Assembly (NCBI GenBank): GCA_017522345.1
Contig: JAFWZN010000030.1
Coordinates: 1-64,000, forward strand
DNA: 64,000 nucleotides
From: Clostridia bacterium
GTDB lineage: Bacteria > Bacillota > Clostridia > Christensenellales > Aristaeellaceae
Reading direction: 5' to 3'
In this document: piece by piece, positions 1 to 7,657 of the stretch
Numbering within the stretch: the first letter of the stretch is position 1
Layout: the number at the start of each line of letters is the position of its first letter
Program-made: the position numbers and the translations under genes
Notes under the pieces: generated by a model
What the model saw: only the letters and a program-made list of their open reading frames with translations
The model's database searches: none
What the model was told of the DNA's origin: nothing

Positions 1-95
1 AATTCCTTTTGATCTATATCCTCTGGCGTCTCTGGCCATTTCCCTTGCCGATATAGTTCCACGCTCATTTTCTTAAACTCATTACTATACTTCAT
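1..95 (-). CDS. IS3-like transposase OrfA, N-terminus only (cut by window edge)
   Basis: A reading frame starts at an ATG at 95-93 and runs off the left edge, giving about 31 residues that begin MKYSNEFKKMSVELYRQGKW. This resembles the N-terminal helix-turn-helix of IS3-type transposase OrfA proteins, which bind the element ends and are usually joined to an OrfB integrase by frameshifting. Most of the gene lies outside the window, so intactness cannot be judged. A perfect inverted repeat sits directly upstream. Confidence 0.6.
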   Translation of the reverse strand, partial: MKYSNEFKKMSVELYRQGKWPETPEDIDQKE

Positions 96-100
96 AGAAA

Positions 101-134
101 TACCCCCAATACTGCGTGTCCAGTATTGGGGGTA
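101..134. repeat. Perfect 14-bp inverted repeat upstream of the transposase start
   Basis: Two 14-base arms (TACCCCCAATACTG and its exact complement) flank a 6-base loop. Read on the reverse strand, the hairpin ends five bases before the transposase ATG. Its 3' arm contains the G-run that would be the ribosome site, so folding would hide it. This could be a fold-back translational block or part of the element end. Confidence 0.7.
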
Positions 135-142
135 CATATCAG

Positions 143-198
143 AAAAGAGGAGCTGTTTTTATTATACACGCAATGAAATTGCCGGTCAATGGGATGAA
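143..198. repeat. Intergenic repeat, copy 1 (second copy 2613-2669)
   Basis: About 56 bases, from AAAAGAGGAGC to CAATGGGATGAA, recur almost unchanged at 2613-2669. Copy 1 lies upstream of the acetyltransferase and copy 2 upstream of the deaminase. The pair is best read as the left edge of an old segmental duplication. Confidence 0.8.
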
Positions 199-249
199 TC
201 GGGGAGGATGATTCTTCTCAAAATGAAAGCGTTTTATCGTTAAGGATGC

Positions 250-278
250 TTGACAGCTGTGCATTTTCGCCATATAAT
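250..278 (+). promoter_or_regulatory. Consensus sigma-A promoter for the leader ORF and GNAT gene
   Basis: TTGACA at 250-255 and TATAAT at 273-278 are separated by 17 bases, a full match to the consensus. Transcription should start near 285, leaving a leader of about 160 bases before the acetyltransferase start. The leader holds a short ORF and a terminator-like hairpin. Confidence 0.85.
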
Positions 279-305
279 GAAAGCGAAAGGAAGGTGAACA
301 GCTTT

Positions 306-365
306 ATGAAGCTTTGTATTTGTGTGCCCATCGGAAGAAATGCTGTTCGCCGCCTTGTTTTTTGA
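306..365 (+). CDS. Putative 19-residue leader peptide of the GNAT gene
   Basis: This short ORF, preceded by AAAGGAAGG at 286-294, encodes MKLCICVPIGRNAVRRLVF and a TGA stop. It sits between a consensus promoter and an intrinsic-terminator-like hairpin at 399-428, the arrangement of ribosome-mediated attenuators found upstream of many translation-inhibitor resistance genes. I did not recognise the peptide with certainty. Function as a stalling leader is inference; the ribosome site, ORF and hairpin are seen directly. Confidence 0.5.
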   Translation: MKLCICVPIGRNAVRRLVF

Positions 366-398
366 GCCCCGAAAGGGTGCGGCTTCATGCAAATTTCA

Positions 399-428
399 TG
401 CGCTTCCGTTGGACGGGGGCGCATTTTT
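399..428 (+). terminator. Attenuator-type intrinsic terminator before the GNAT gene
   Basis: An 11-base stem (TGCGCTTCCGT with ACGGGGGCGCA, two G-T pairs) and a 3-base loop are followed by TTTTT. It lies between the leader ORF and the acetyltransferase start at 447, so it would stop transcription unless an alternative fold forms. A direct repeat of TTCATGC (384-390, 396-402) and the complementary GCATGAA at 429-435 offer competing pairings. Confidence 0.65.
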
Positions 429-446
429 GCATGAAAGGAAAAAGAT

Positions 447-1388
447 ATGATTATTCAGAATTTGTCCATTGAAATGATGGGGGATGCGAAAAAGCTTCTT
501 TTTGAGAACTATGAAGAAGCGCTTAGATCTCTTCCGATCCTTCCAAATGATGTTTGTTTCCCGCCGCTTGATCCGCTTTTTGAAAACGGATTGGGCGCAG
601 CGGCGTTTGAAGACGGAAAAATGATCGGGTTCCTCTCCGCCTATGGTCCCTGGGGGCCGGTCTTTTGTACAAAGAACACGATGGGCGTGTATTCGCCCAT
701 TCATGCGCATGCGGCTGTTCGGGAAAACCGAAAACGGATTTATCAGAGGCTTTATCAGGCGGCGGCTGAAAAGTGGGCGCGCGCCGGCGCAGCCAGCCAT
801 ACGATTACTTTATTTGATTCGGATGAGGACGCAAGGGAAGCCTTTTTTGAGTACGGGTTTGGAAAACGATGCGTCGATCTTATGCGAACGACGAATGGGA
901 TGGATATCTCTTCTGAAAATATCGCGTTTTCGGAGCTTTCAAAGGAGGAAAGCAGGCAAATCCGCCATCTTCGAAAAGAACTCAATGCGCATCTTTCCAA
1001 TAGCCCTGCCTTCATGAAATCGGACGAGAACGCGATCGAAGGCTGGCTCGATCACAGAGAGGCTGACCCGCCGCGCGTATTTGCCGCATGGGTTAAAGGA
1101 GAAATCGCCGCGTATATAGAGGTTCAGGATGACGGCGAGAATTTTATAACCGCGCATCCGTCCATTTTGAACATTTGCGGCGCGTACTGCCGCCCGGAGT
1201 TCAGAGGACAGGGCGTCGCTCATGCGCTTTTAAAATATGTTCTTGATGTTCTGAAAGGGGAAGGGATTCCCTTGATCGGCGTGGACTGCGAATCCATCAA
1301 TCCTACAGCCATCAACTTCTGGAAAAAATATTTTGCGCCCTACACGCAATCGCTCGTAAGGCGCATCGACGAAAACGCGATCGAATAA
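447..1388 (+). CDS. Tandem GNAT-family acetyltransferase
   Basis: The 313-residue protein has a GNAT (GCN5-related acetyl-CoA transferase) fold in its C-terminal half, with the acetyl-CoA loop RGQGVAHALL near residue 253. The N-terminal half looks like a second, degenerate GNAT domain. The substrate cannot be read from sequence; small amines, peptides and antibiotics are all known for the family. The start has AAAGGA upstream. A consensus promoter, leader ORF and terminator precede it, so expression is probably conditional. Just downstream lies a broken copy of the deaminase 5' end, and its own last codons are duplicated at 2712-2740. Confidence 0.85.
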   Translation: MIIQNLSIEMMGDAKKLLFENYEEALRSLPILPNDVCFPPLDPLFENGLGAAAFEDGKMIGFLSAYGPWGPVFCTKNTMGVYSPIHAHAAVRENRKRIYQRLYQAAAEKWARAGAASHTITLFDSDEDAREAFFEYGFGKRCVDLMRTTNGMDISSENIAFSELSKEESRQIRHLRKELNAHLSNSPAFMKSDENAIEGWLDHREADPPRVFAAWVKGEIAAYIEVQDDGENFITAHPSILNICGAYCRPEFRGQGVAHALLKYVLDVLKGEGIPLIGVDCESINPTAINFWKKYFAPYTQSLVRRIDENAIE

Positions 1389-1389
1389 A

Positions 1390-1466
1390 GGAGAAAACAA
1401 ATTACAAAAAATACATGCCCGCGCTAATGAGCTTGCCGTCAGCGCGGGCAGAAAGGGATTTGTGAA
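1390..1466 (+). pseudogene. Remnant of a deaminase 5' end (duplicate of 2741-2816)
   Basis: The bases after the GNAT stop match the ribosome site and first roughly 22 codons of the deaminase at 2751, but the ATG is lost (ACAAATTAC instead of AATGAATTAC) and small indels break the frame. It shows that GNAT and deaminase were once directly adjacent, before a 1.2-kb segment with a reverse-strand gene came between them. Confidence 0.75.
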
Positions 1467-1561
1467 CGCCGATTCTGCGCGTCATTATCACACGCAGAAT
1501 GATTAAAGGTATGCCTTTTAGAAGATACATTCCTTTCGTGTTTTTATTTAAATATCTTCTA

Positions 1562-2557
1562 TCAGATAAAAGGACGTCGGTCCAGCACCAGCTTGAGCGG
1601 AACGGTGCTCTCAAGTTCGCCGGGAAGCGCCAATTGCAGTTCCGCCAGCGCGCACACTGCGCCAAACAGCATATGAAGGTCGTTGAACTCGTCGTCTGTC
1701 TCCCAGTCCAGATTGTTCAGATAGGATACGTATTTTTCCGCGAAATCGCGCATGGCCGCATGGCATTCTTTGAAGCGGTAGCCGGTCTGACGGCAGGCGC
1801 GGTTTACGCAGAACACCCAGTCGATTTCCTTAAATCCCACCATCTTGCCGAAACGCGGGCCGAGCGCATTGTTTGCATACATCGAAAGACAGCTGTCTAT
1901 CAGCCTTTCCGGATGCGGAAAGGGCATGTGGGCATGGTTATGGTTGAACATATAATGAAACCAGCCGCACATGTGCTCGTACAGCTCGGCTGTGCCTGCG
2001 TCCACGGTTCCCTTCGGGCTCATGCCGTATACCGGGTCGCAGTTGCTGCTAAGCCAATCGAAATACCATTTTTTCCATTCAAGATCAATCGAACGGGTGA
2101 TGGCCAGCGCCGCATACAGACCCGCGCCCTGATGAGAATTGTTCCACGGGCTGCCCGTCCAGTTGAGCCCCGCTAAAAAGGCCTCCATGCGCTGTCTGTC
2201 AAGATAGGGCATTAGCGCGGTCAGAGGATAATCGGGCTGCGCGTCGAAAAGCTCCAATGCCGCCAGACAATGGGCAGTTGTGTGAATGGTGTGGTGCGTT
2301 TTTTCGCTGTACATGCCGGTTTCGGGGTTTTGCAGGCTGCGAAGCGCCTTCACCCATTGATCGCGCTCAGCCGGGTCGCTTGGGAACTGTCCGATGGTAT
2401 AAAGAATATTGGCGGCGTCCGCGCAGCCGTATTCGTTGATTCCAAGATCCCTGTCGCCCTGAGGACGGTTCCAAATCCAGCGCGCATATACGCCGTTATC
2501 CAGCCGATGGCTGTCGACGACTTTGTGGATTTTATTGATCAAACGGTCGATATTCAT
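1562..2557 (-). CDS. Uncharacterised protein, possible alpha/alpha-toroid enzyme
   Basis: This is a 331-residue cytoplasmic-looking protein with no signal peptide or membrane segment. It is rich in Trp, His and aromatic residues, with spaced helical repeats such as ETGMYSEKTHHTIHTTAHCL, which suggests an alpha/alpha-toroid fold of the kind seen in some glycan-active enzymes and terpene cyclases. I do not recognise the family, and no catalytic motif can be assigned. The start has AAAAGGAGAAA upstream. It is the only reverse-strand gene between two forward genes and is flanked by duplicated fragments of both, so it was probably inserted there. Confidence 0.55.
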   Translation of the reverse strand: MNIDRLINKIHKVVDSHRLDNGVYARWIWNRPQGDRDLGINEYGCADAANILYTIGQFPSDPAERDQWVKALRSLQNPETGMYSEKTHHTIHTTAHCLAALELFDAQPDYPLTALMPYLDRQRMEAFLAGLNWTGSPWNNSHQGAGLYAALAITRSIDLEWKKWYFDWLSSNCDPVYGMSPKGTVDAGTAELYEHMCGWFHYMFNHNHAHMPFPHPERLIDSCLSMYANNALGPRFGKMVGFKEIDWVFCVNRACRQTGYRFKECHAAMRDFAEKYVSYLNNLDWETDDEFNDLHMLFGAVCALAELQLALPGELESTVPLKLVLDRRPFI

Positions 2558-2612
2558 GACAGTTTCTCCTTTTGTTTATTCATCTGTTTGTTTAAATACA
2601 TTGAGCAGATTT

Positions 2613-2669
2613 AAAAAGAGGAGCCGCTTTTATTATACACGCGATGAAATTGCCGGTCAATGGGATGAA
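2613..2669. repeat. Intergenic repeat, copy 2 (first copy 143-198)
   Basis: It is nearly identical to 143-198, with an internal ATTATACACGC and CCGGTCAATGGGATGAA. About 40 bases later begins a remnant of the acetyltransferase 3' end, so this is the second left edge of the duplicated block. Confidence 0.8.
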
Positions 2670-2711
2670 ACAAAGGGGGATTCATCTGATTCGTTTTCTG
2701 TGCAGCTTTGC

Positions 2712-2740
2712 TGCGCATTGACGAAAACGCGATCGAGTAA
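2712..2740 (+). pseudogene. Remnant of the GNAT 3' end (duplicate of 1361-1388)
   Basis: The last codons of the acetyltransferase (RIDENAIE and stop) recur here, two base changes apart, directly before the deaminase ribosome site. The rest of that gene copy is gone. Confidence 0.75.
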
Positions 2741-2750
2741 AGGAGGAAAA

Positions 2751-3263
2751 ATGAATTACGAAAAATACATGCGCCGCGCCTACGAGCTTGCCGTCAGCGC
2801 GGGCAAAAAGGGATTTGAAACCTTCGGCGCGATTCTTGTTCACAACGGCGAAATTTTAGCGGAAGCCGAAAACACCCACGATTGGCAGAAGGGCGTTTTC
2901 GGACATGCCGAATACAATCTCGTCCATAAATGCGCAGGAAAATATTCCGATGAAATCCTGAAGGAGTGCACGCTGTTTACCAGCTGCGCCCCGTGCGAGA
3001 GGTGCCTGTGCGCCATTGCGTCCTTGGGCGTTAAAACCGTTGTCTGCGGCGTGAGCTACAAGGAATTTTCAAAGCTTTTGCCTTTCGATCACAAAATATT
3101 GGATCGCGAGGGACTTTTAAAGAGCCTTGGAATCGAAATGAAGCTAACCGAATCCGTTTTGGAGGACGAGGGCATGCATGTTTTCGAATGGTGGGGCGGG
3201 GAATATCATCCGCTTGAAGATTTGATTCGGGAGATGGATGAGATCAAGGGGAAGAAAAGGTGA
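2751..3263 (+). CDS. Nucleoside/tRNA-type deaminase (CMP/dCMP deaminase superfamily)
   Basis: The 170-residue protein carries the zinc deaminase signature: HAE at about residue 52 (zinc ligand and catalytic glutamate) and PCERC around residues 83-87 (two cysteine ligands). These enzymes deaminate a cytosine, guanine or adenine base, free or in tRNA; the length and motif spacing fit the guanine/tRNA-adenosine deaminase branch, but the substrate is not certain. AAAGGAGG at 2740-2747 supports ATG 2751, and in-frame upstream codons belong to the duplicated GNAT tail. A partial second copy of its 5' end lies at 1390-1466. Confidence 0.85.
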   Translation: MNYEKYMRRAYELAVSAGKKGFETFGAILVHNGEILAEAENTHDWQKGVFGHAEYNLVHKCAGKYSDEILKECTLFTSCAPCERCLCAIASLGVKTVVCGVSYKEFSKLLPFDHKILDREGLLKSLGIEMKLTESVLEDEGMHVFEWWGGEYHPLEDLIREMDEIKGKKR

Positions 3264-3602
3264 GGAAGAGAATTCTGATAAAGAAATCGAAATGTATTGG
3301 TTTCCTGTATCGGCAAAAAACAGCGGATATATAGATGGATTTTTTGTTGTATTTTTGCCGATATTGAGTATTAATTCTGATTGCGCTTTGCGAAGCTGAA
3401 CAAGACTGATATATTTATGGTAAACCATAAGATAAATCTTACAAAAGGAGAGAAATATTATATCAACACATATGATTATGGCGCTGCCTTCCTCTATAGA
3501 TTTAGTTAAAAGAGAGAAATTTCTCACAATTACAAAAATTGCAACGTAAAAATGCGATGATGCAACACTTTTTACAGCGATCGATTGCATAAAGCAACAA
3601 AA
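3264..3602. other. Gap with no supported gene; long A/T-rich hairpin
   Basis: No convincing coding frame is seen. An inverted repeat, ATCGGCAAAAA at 3309-3319 with TTTTTGCCGAT at 3352-3362, could fold the downstream end of the deaminase transcript. The rest is A/T-rich without recognisable signals. Confidence 0.5.
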
Positions 3603-3638
3603 ACGAGGCGAACCCGGTTTTTATCGGGTTCGCCTCGT
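3603..3638 (-). terminator. Intrinsic terminator of the GH5 gene
   Basis: A perfect 14-base stem (ACGAGGCGAACCCG with its complement) around an 8-base loop is followed on the reverse strand by TTTTTGTT. It lies 14 bases past the GH5 stop. Confidence 0.9.
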
Positions 3639-3651
3639 CCTAAAGATGTTT

Positions 3652-4719
3652 TCACACCTGATCATTAAGCCCCATGGCCTTTAAAAGACCTCTGTTCAGA
3701 TCCTCGGGGAAGCGTGGCTTTTCGTAGTTGTGGGAATTTTGGATGGTTTGCCAGTCCATGTCGAAGATGCCGAAGGAGCCGTGATAGTCCCAGCTGGTGC
3801 GGGCGATACCGCGCTCGGCGAGGAGGTCGGTAACGATTTTGTACCATTTGTTGCGCAGTTCTTTGTCAACAAAAACCGCGTTGCAGCCGAACTCACCGCA
3901 GAAAACAGGGGCGTTGCGCTCGCGGCTGAATTGGGCGTACTGGTCGAAATAGCCCATCACGGCTTCAAGCGTGCCGTTTTGAGGATAATTTTTCCAGCAA
4001 TTCAATTCGGTTTCGGTGGGGTTTTCGGGAAGGGGCGGCATTTTTTCGGGGTCATAGGGGAAGGGAATGCCGACAACGCGCTGCATATTGCACCACGGCG
4101 CGCCCTGATGGGTGAAGGTGTGGGGATCGTAGAAGTGGAAGGTGTAGATCACCTTGTCGTCCTTAAAGTCGGGCAGGGTTTTCATGGCCGCTGTGCTGTT
4201 CCAGTCCGCGCCGCCGGCGACGATGTAATGCGTTTTGTCGATAGTGCGGATGAGCTTGAAAACGCGGTGGATGATTTCGTTCCACACGGGAACTTCGATG
4301 CCGTGGGGCTCGTTCATGATTTCGAAAATCAGCTTCGGAAATTTGTTTTGGTAGCGCGCGGCGAGCTGAGACCAGACTGGGTTCAGAATTTTTTCAATGT
4401 CTGTGGGCGTGAAGGAGCCCGCGTGGGTGGCGTTATGGAAGTCGAAGATAACATAAAGGTCGGCTTCTTCGGCCCACGCAGCAACATTGTCCAGAATGCG
4501 CAGGATTTTTTCGGGAATTTGATAGCCGTCGTCTTCTTTGCAGATTTTTTCAAAATGAATCGGCAGGCGCACAACGTCGCAGCCGAGGGCGCGAACGTTT
4601 AGAAAATCCTGACGACCAAAGCCGTTTTCGTCAATCTGCTCGGCGGAGCGGTATTCCAGCCAGTTGGTAAAGTTTACGCCCTTGGTGAACGGGGCGGGAA
4701 TGATTTTCTCGTGCGGCAT
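3652..4719 (-). CDS. Glycoside hydrolase family 5 (endoglucanase-like)
   Basis: The 355-residue single-domain TIM-barrel enzyme would cleave beta-1,4-linked glucan or mannan-type chains. Family 5 features are all present: GVNFTNWLE near residue 14, the acid/base Glu137 in EIMNEPHG, His195 and Tyr197 in HFYDPH, the nucleophile Glu276 in FCGEFG, and Trp310. There is no signal peptide, so it likely acts inside the cell on imported oligosaccharides. AAAGGAGGA precedes the start. It is a single-gene unit with its own promoter and terminator. Confidence 0.92.
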   Translation of the reverse strand: MPHEKIIPAPFTKGVNFTNWLEYRSAEQIDENGFGRQDFLNVRALGCDVVRLPIHFEKICKEDDGYQIPEKILRILDNVAAWAEEADLYVIFDFHNATHAGSFTPTDIEKILNPVWSQLAARYQNKFPKLIFEIMNEPHGIEVPVWNEIIHRVFKLIRTIDKTHYIVAGGADWNSTAAMKTLPDFKDDKVIYTFHFYDPHTFTHQGAPWCNMQRVVGIPFPYDPEKMPPLPENPTETELNCWKNYPQNGTLEAVMGYFDQYAQFSRERNAPVFCGEFGCNAVFVDKELRNKWYKIVTDLLAERGIARTSWDYHGSFGIFDMDWQTIQNSHNYEKPRFPEDLNRGLLKAMGLNDQV

Positions 4720-4752
4720 GGATTTTCTCCTCCTTTGAAATATGCTTATAAT

Positions 4753-4781
4753 ATTATAGCATGATTTTGGCGGGCAGTAAA
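4753..4781 (-). promoter_or_regulatory. Promoter of the GH5 gene
   Basis: On the reverse strand TTTACT (4781-4776), a 17-base spacer and TATAAT (4758-4753), with TGC just before the -10 box, form a good extended -10 promoter. It lies about 35 bases upstream of the start codon. Confidence 0.7.
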
Positions 4782-4791
4782 CGCACTTTGA

Positions 4792-5697
4792 CTACGCAAG
4801 CAGCTTTTTCGCCATAAAGTAGAACGCGCAAACCCTGTAGCCGGCGATTCCGTAGAGCTTGTCGAGCCCCGAATAGGTATAGCCGAGGAAGCCTTCCCTC
4901 ATGCCGTTTTCATAAAGGTATTTTGCGCCCTTTAATATCATATTGGCGGCGATTTTTCTGCCTTGGTGGGAGGGGCGAACGGTCGTGCAGCCGATGCTGC
5001 CCACGCCCTCGCCCTCGGTTTCAAAATCAACCATCAATGTGCCCACGACGAGCTCGCCGTCAAGCGCGATCAGGATTTTGTTGACGGAATCCGGTTCGTA
5101 GGAATCCTCTTCGCGGTAATAATCGGCGAAATCCGGGTGCGCGGCGATTACGCAATCCAATACAGCAGGAATGTCTGAAAGGCGGGCGAAGCGATAGAGG
5201 ATGCCGGGCGTGTCAAATTCTTTCTTTGAAAGGAGCCCCTTTGTTAAGGGCATATGCATGTCAAAGCAGTTGCAGTCGCCCCATGCGTGAATATAGCCGC
5301 GCCTTATATAATAGGAAGCGTTTTTTTCGGGCAGGAGGGGATGAAGGTCTATATTTTCGATGATTTCCTCAAACGGCATTTCTTTTACCGGAACGCCCGG
5401 ACAGAGATAATCGTCGCCCGCGCCGATGGTGATTTCCGTATAGCCAACGTTTTTGACGTGCGCTTCGGCTTCCGTAAGCAGCTTTGTTCCGATTCCGCGA
5501 TTTCGAAAGGGCTCATCCACGCACAAAAGCAGCACATTGTTTTTGTGAACAACCGCTGCGCCGACAATGGTTTCCTGATCGTCTTTGTGAACAAATATGC
5601 GGTTTTCGGGGTTTTCAAGAATTGCGAGCGCGGTTTCCTCCTCGCGCCTTGCAAAGGGAAAATTGCGCCTGAAAAGCGCGAGCAGAGTATGTTTCAT
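4792..5697 (-). CDS. Tandem GNAT-family acetyltransferase
   Basis: The 301-residue protein has two GNAT domains. The first, about residues 1-130, has the acetyl-CoA loop RNRGIGTKLL and ends near the YYIRRGY alpha4 region. The second, about 145-300, has RPSHQGRKIAANMIL. The protein acetylates an unknown amine. It is transcribed divergently from the NodB deacetylase, with a 146-base shared control region. It is not an obvious paralogue of the GNAT protein at 447-1388 beyond the shared fold. Confidence 0.85.
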   Translation of the reverse strand: MKHTLLALFRRNFPFARREEETALAILENPENRIFVHKDDQETIVGAAVVHKNNVLLLCVDEPFRNRGIGTKLLTEAEAHVKNVGYTEITIGAGDDYLCPGVPVKEMPFEEIIENIDLHPLLPEKNASYYIRRGYIHAWGDCNCFDMHMPLTKGLLSKKEFDTPGILYRFARLSDIPAVLDCVIAAHPDFADYYREEDSYEPDSVNKILIALDGELVVGTLMVDFETEGEGVGSIGCTTVRPSHQGRKIAANMILKGAKYLYENGMREGFLGYTYSGLDKLYGIAGYRVCAFYFMAKKLLA

Positions 5698-5784
5698 CGT
5701 AAAAACGCCTCCTTCCGATCAAAGGGTATCATAAAGGATAGGATTTTGCAATGGCTTTATAGAAATCAAACGAAGCCGCTCAGA

Positions 5785-5813
5785 TTGCCGAACGGGGAAA
5801 AACGTGGTATAAT
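5785..5813 (+). promoter_or_regulatory. Promoter of the NodB deacetylase gene
   Basis: TTGCCG at 5785-5790, a 17-base spacer and a perfect TATAAT at 5808-5813 precede the deacetylase ATG by about 30 bases. Confidence 0.75.
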
Positions 5814-5843
5814 CGACAAAAACGCAGCAGAGGGGGCTTCGGC

Positions 5844-6539
5844 ATGAACAGAGCTATTTTGACCATCGACGACATTTCGTCTTTAAACACGCGCTGGATG
5901 GTGGATTATCTTGTAGAAAAAGACATTGTCGCCGTGATGTTTGCGCGGGGCGAAAACGTTGAAAAATTCTACGAAGAAGCGATTTACGCCGTAAAAAACG
6001 GCATGATCGTCGGAAATCACAGCTATTCCCACAAAGCGTTTTCGGAGCTTTCACTCAAAGAGGCGATCGAGGAAATCGAAAAATGCGAAAAAGTGCTGGA
6101 CAAACTGTACAAGGATGCTGGGGTTCAGCGCAAATACCGTCCCTTCCGCTTCCCCTACGGAAACAAAGGCGGCGAAAACAGGGCGCAGATTCAGAAATAT
6201 CTGCGCGAAAACGGCTTTTCCAAGCTGGATGATCGGGCGATTTCATATCCGTGGTGGCGCGAAAACGGCGCGAATGAAGACATCGACACCTTCTGGACAT
6301 TCGATTTTGAGGAATACAGAATTTCGTGGAACGACGGATTTACAAGGGAGAGCTCGCTAATGAAAATGGACGATCCCAATCCTCAAAACGGCGGGCCGCT
6401 GTTTGGCGAAAATATCGCAAACATCATTCTTACGCACGCGCACGACGAGACGGAAGCGGTGTGGCCCAAGTATCTGAAGGAAATGGTGGAGCGGGCGATT
6501 GCGGGCGGCGTTACCTTTGTAAAGCCTGAGTTTATCTGA
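5844..6539 (+). CDS. Polysaccharide deacetylase (NodB/CE4 family)
   Basis: The 231-residue enzyme would hydrolyse N- or O-acetyl groups from a glycan. The family motifs are in order: TIDD (Asp9-Asp10, catalytic base and metal ligand), NHSYSH (His59 and His63, metal ligands), RFPYG (102-106), and ILTHAHD near residue 196. No signal peptide or membrane anchor is visible, so a cytoplasmic target such as an imported or precursor sugar is more likely than mature cell wall. A methyltransferase gene follows 34 bases later, probably in one transcript. Confidence 0.88.
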   Translation: MNRAILTIDDISSLNTRWMVDYLVEKDIVAVMFARGENVEKFYEEAIYAVKNGMIVGNHSYSHKAFSELSLKEAIEEIEKCEKVLDKLYKDAGVQRKYRPFRFPYGNKGGENRAQIQKYLRENGFSKLDDRAISYPWWRENGANEDIDTFWTFDFEEYRISWNDGFTRESSLMKMDDPNPQNGGPLFGENIANIILTHAHDETEAVWPKYLKEMVERAIAGGVTFVKPEFI

Positions 6540-6573
6540 AAAGCGATGGATATACATTTTTCGGAGGGCAGCT

Positions 6574-7449
6574 ATGAACGAAAACTGGTCCAGATTTGTG
6601 CAGGGCGTAAATACGCTGTATTCATCCCGGGTTCTTCGGTTTGACGATTGCTTTTTTGAGCAGTTTGTAAATGCGTTTCAGCTCGACCGCGAAAAGCGGC
6701 TCAAAATTCTTGAAATCGGCTGCGGTCCGGGCGCGCTTGCAGGCGCGATGCACAGATGGTATCCGAAGGCGGAAATCGTCGCAATGGATCTGGACAGCGC
6801 GTTTATCCGCTTTGCCAAGGAGAATGAGGCGGGCATAACGTTTGTGGAGGGCGACGCAAGGGATCTTCCGTTTGAAAACGAATCGTTTGATGTGACCATT
6901 TCAAATACGGTGTCCGAGCACATAGAGCCGAATGCGTTTTTCGGTCAGCAGAAGCGCGTTCTCAAAAAGGGCGGCGTGTGCCTTGTGCTTTCTGCGCGAA
7001 AGGGATATAGGCAAAAATCGTGCTTTGAGACGGAAACGGAATTTGAGATCAATTTCTGGAAGAAGGTTTCGGAATTTGACGATTCCATGGAGCGCTTTTC
7101 CGTTGGAAAATATGCGATGAGCGAAAAAACGCTGCCCCGAACCATGCAGGAAATGGGCTTTCATAAAATTTCGACCGCCTATGCGGTTTCCAATTTAACG
7201 CCTGATAATGAGGGCGTTTCAAGGGAAATGGCGATTGATATGATAAACGCAGGCCGCCATAACGATCTGGAAGCCATCAAGTCTGTTTGGGAAACGATGC
7301 CCGAGCGCGTGACGAGGGAAGAAATTGACGAAATGACGCGTCTTGCGAACAGGAAGTATGACCTGCGCATTCAAAAATATCTGTCCGGCGAAAAAGAATG
7401 GGACACAAATGTGTCAATCACCATGATTGCGCGGGGCGTAAAAATGTAA
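6574..7449 (+). CDS. Class I SAM-dependent methyltransferase
   Basis: The 291-residue protein has the Rossmann SAM-binding loop LEIGCGPGALAG at residues 46-57, an acidic ribose-binding residue in AMDLD, motif II ARDLPFENESFDVTIS, and SEHIEPNAFF. It resembles the small-molecule Methyltransf_11/25 families; the acceptor is unknown. AGGGCAGCTATG precedes the start. It is probably co-transcribed with the deacetylase and ends at a strong terminator. Confidence 0.85.
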   Translation: MNENWSRFVQGVNTLYSSRVLRFDDCFFEQFVNAFQLDREKRLKILEIGCGPGALAGAMHRWYPKAEIVAMDLDSAFIRFAKENEAGITFVEGDARDLPFENESFDVTISNTVSEHIEPNAFFGQQKRVLKKGGVCLVLSARKGYRQKSCFETETEFEINFWKKVSEFDDSMERFSVGKYAMSEKTLPRTMQEMGFHKISTAYAVSNLTPDNEGVSREMAIDMINAGRHNDLEAIKSVWETMPERVTREEIDEMTRLANRKYDLRIQKYLSGEKEWDTNVSITMIARGVKM

Positions 7450-7462
7450 AGACAGAACGAAA

Positions 7463-7516
7463 TCCGTTTCCTTCATAGAGAAATCAATCGGCTTTGAAGG
7501 AAACGGAAATTTTTTA
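7463..7516 (+). terminator. Intrinsic terminator after the methyltransferase
   Basis: A perfect 13-base stem (TCCGTTTCCTTCA with TGAAGGAAACGGA) with a 19-base loop is followed by AATTTTTT. Confidence 0.85.
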
Positions 7517-7657
7517 GCGCTACTATGCAAGGAAAAGAATTTGTGTTAAAATAAAAACAAGCTTTTAATCTTTGCCGTTCTGTAAGGTGCAAATAAGCGC
7601 AAACGGCTTCCGATAAAAAAGCGGTTTGCCTCAAATATCGAAAAGGAGAGAAGCACT

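Noticed and set aside
3144..3590. Reverse-strand open frame of 148 codons after the deaminase
   Set aside because: Overlaps the end of the deaminase, lacks a ribosome site and has no recognisable motif.
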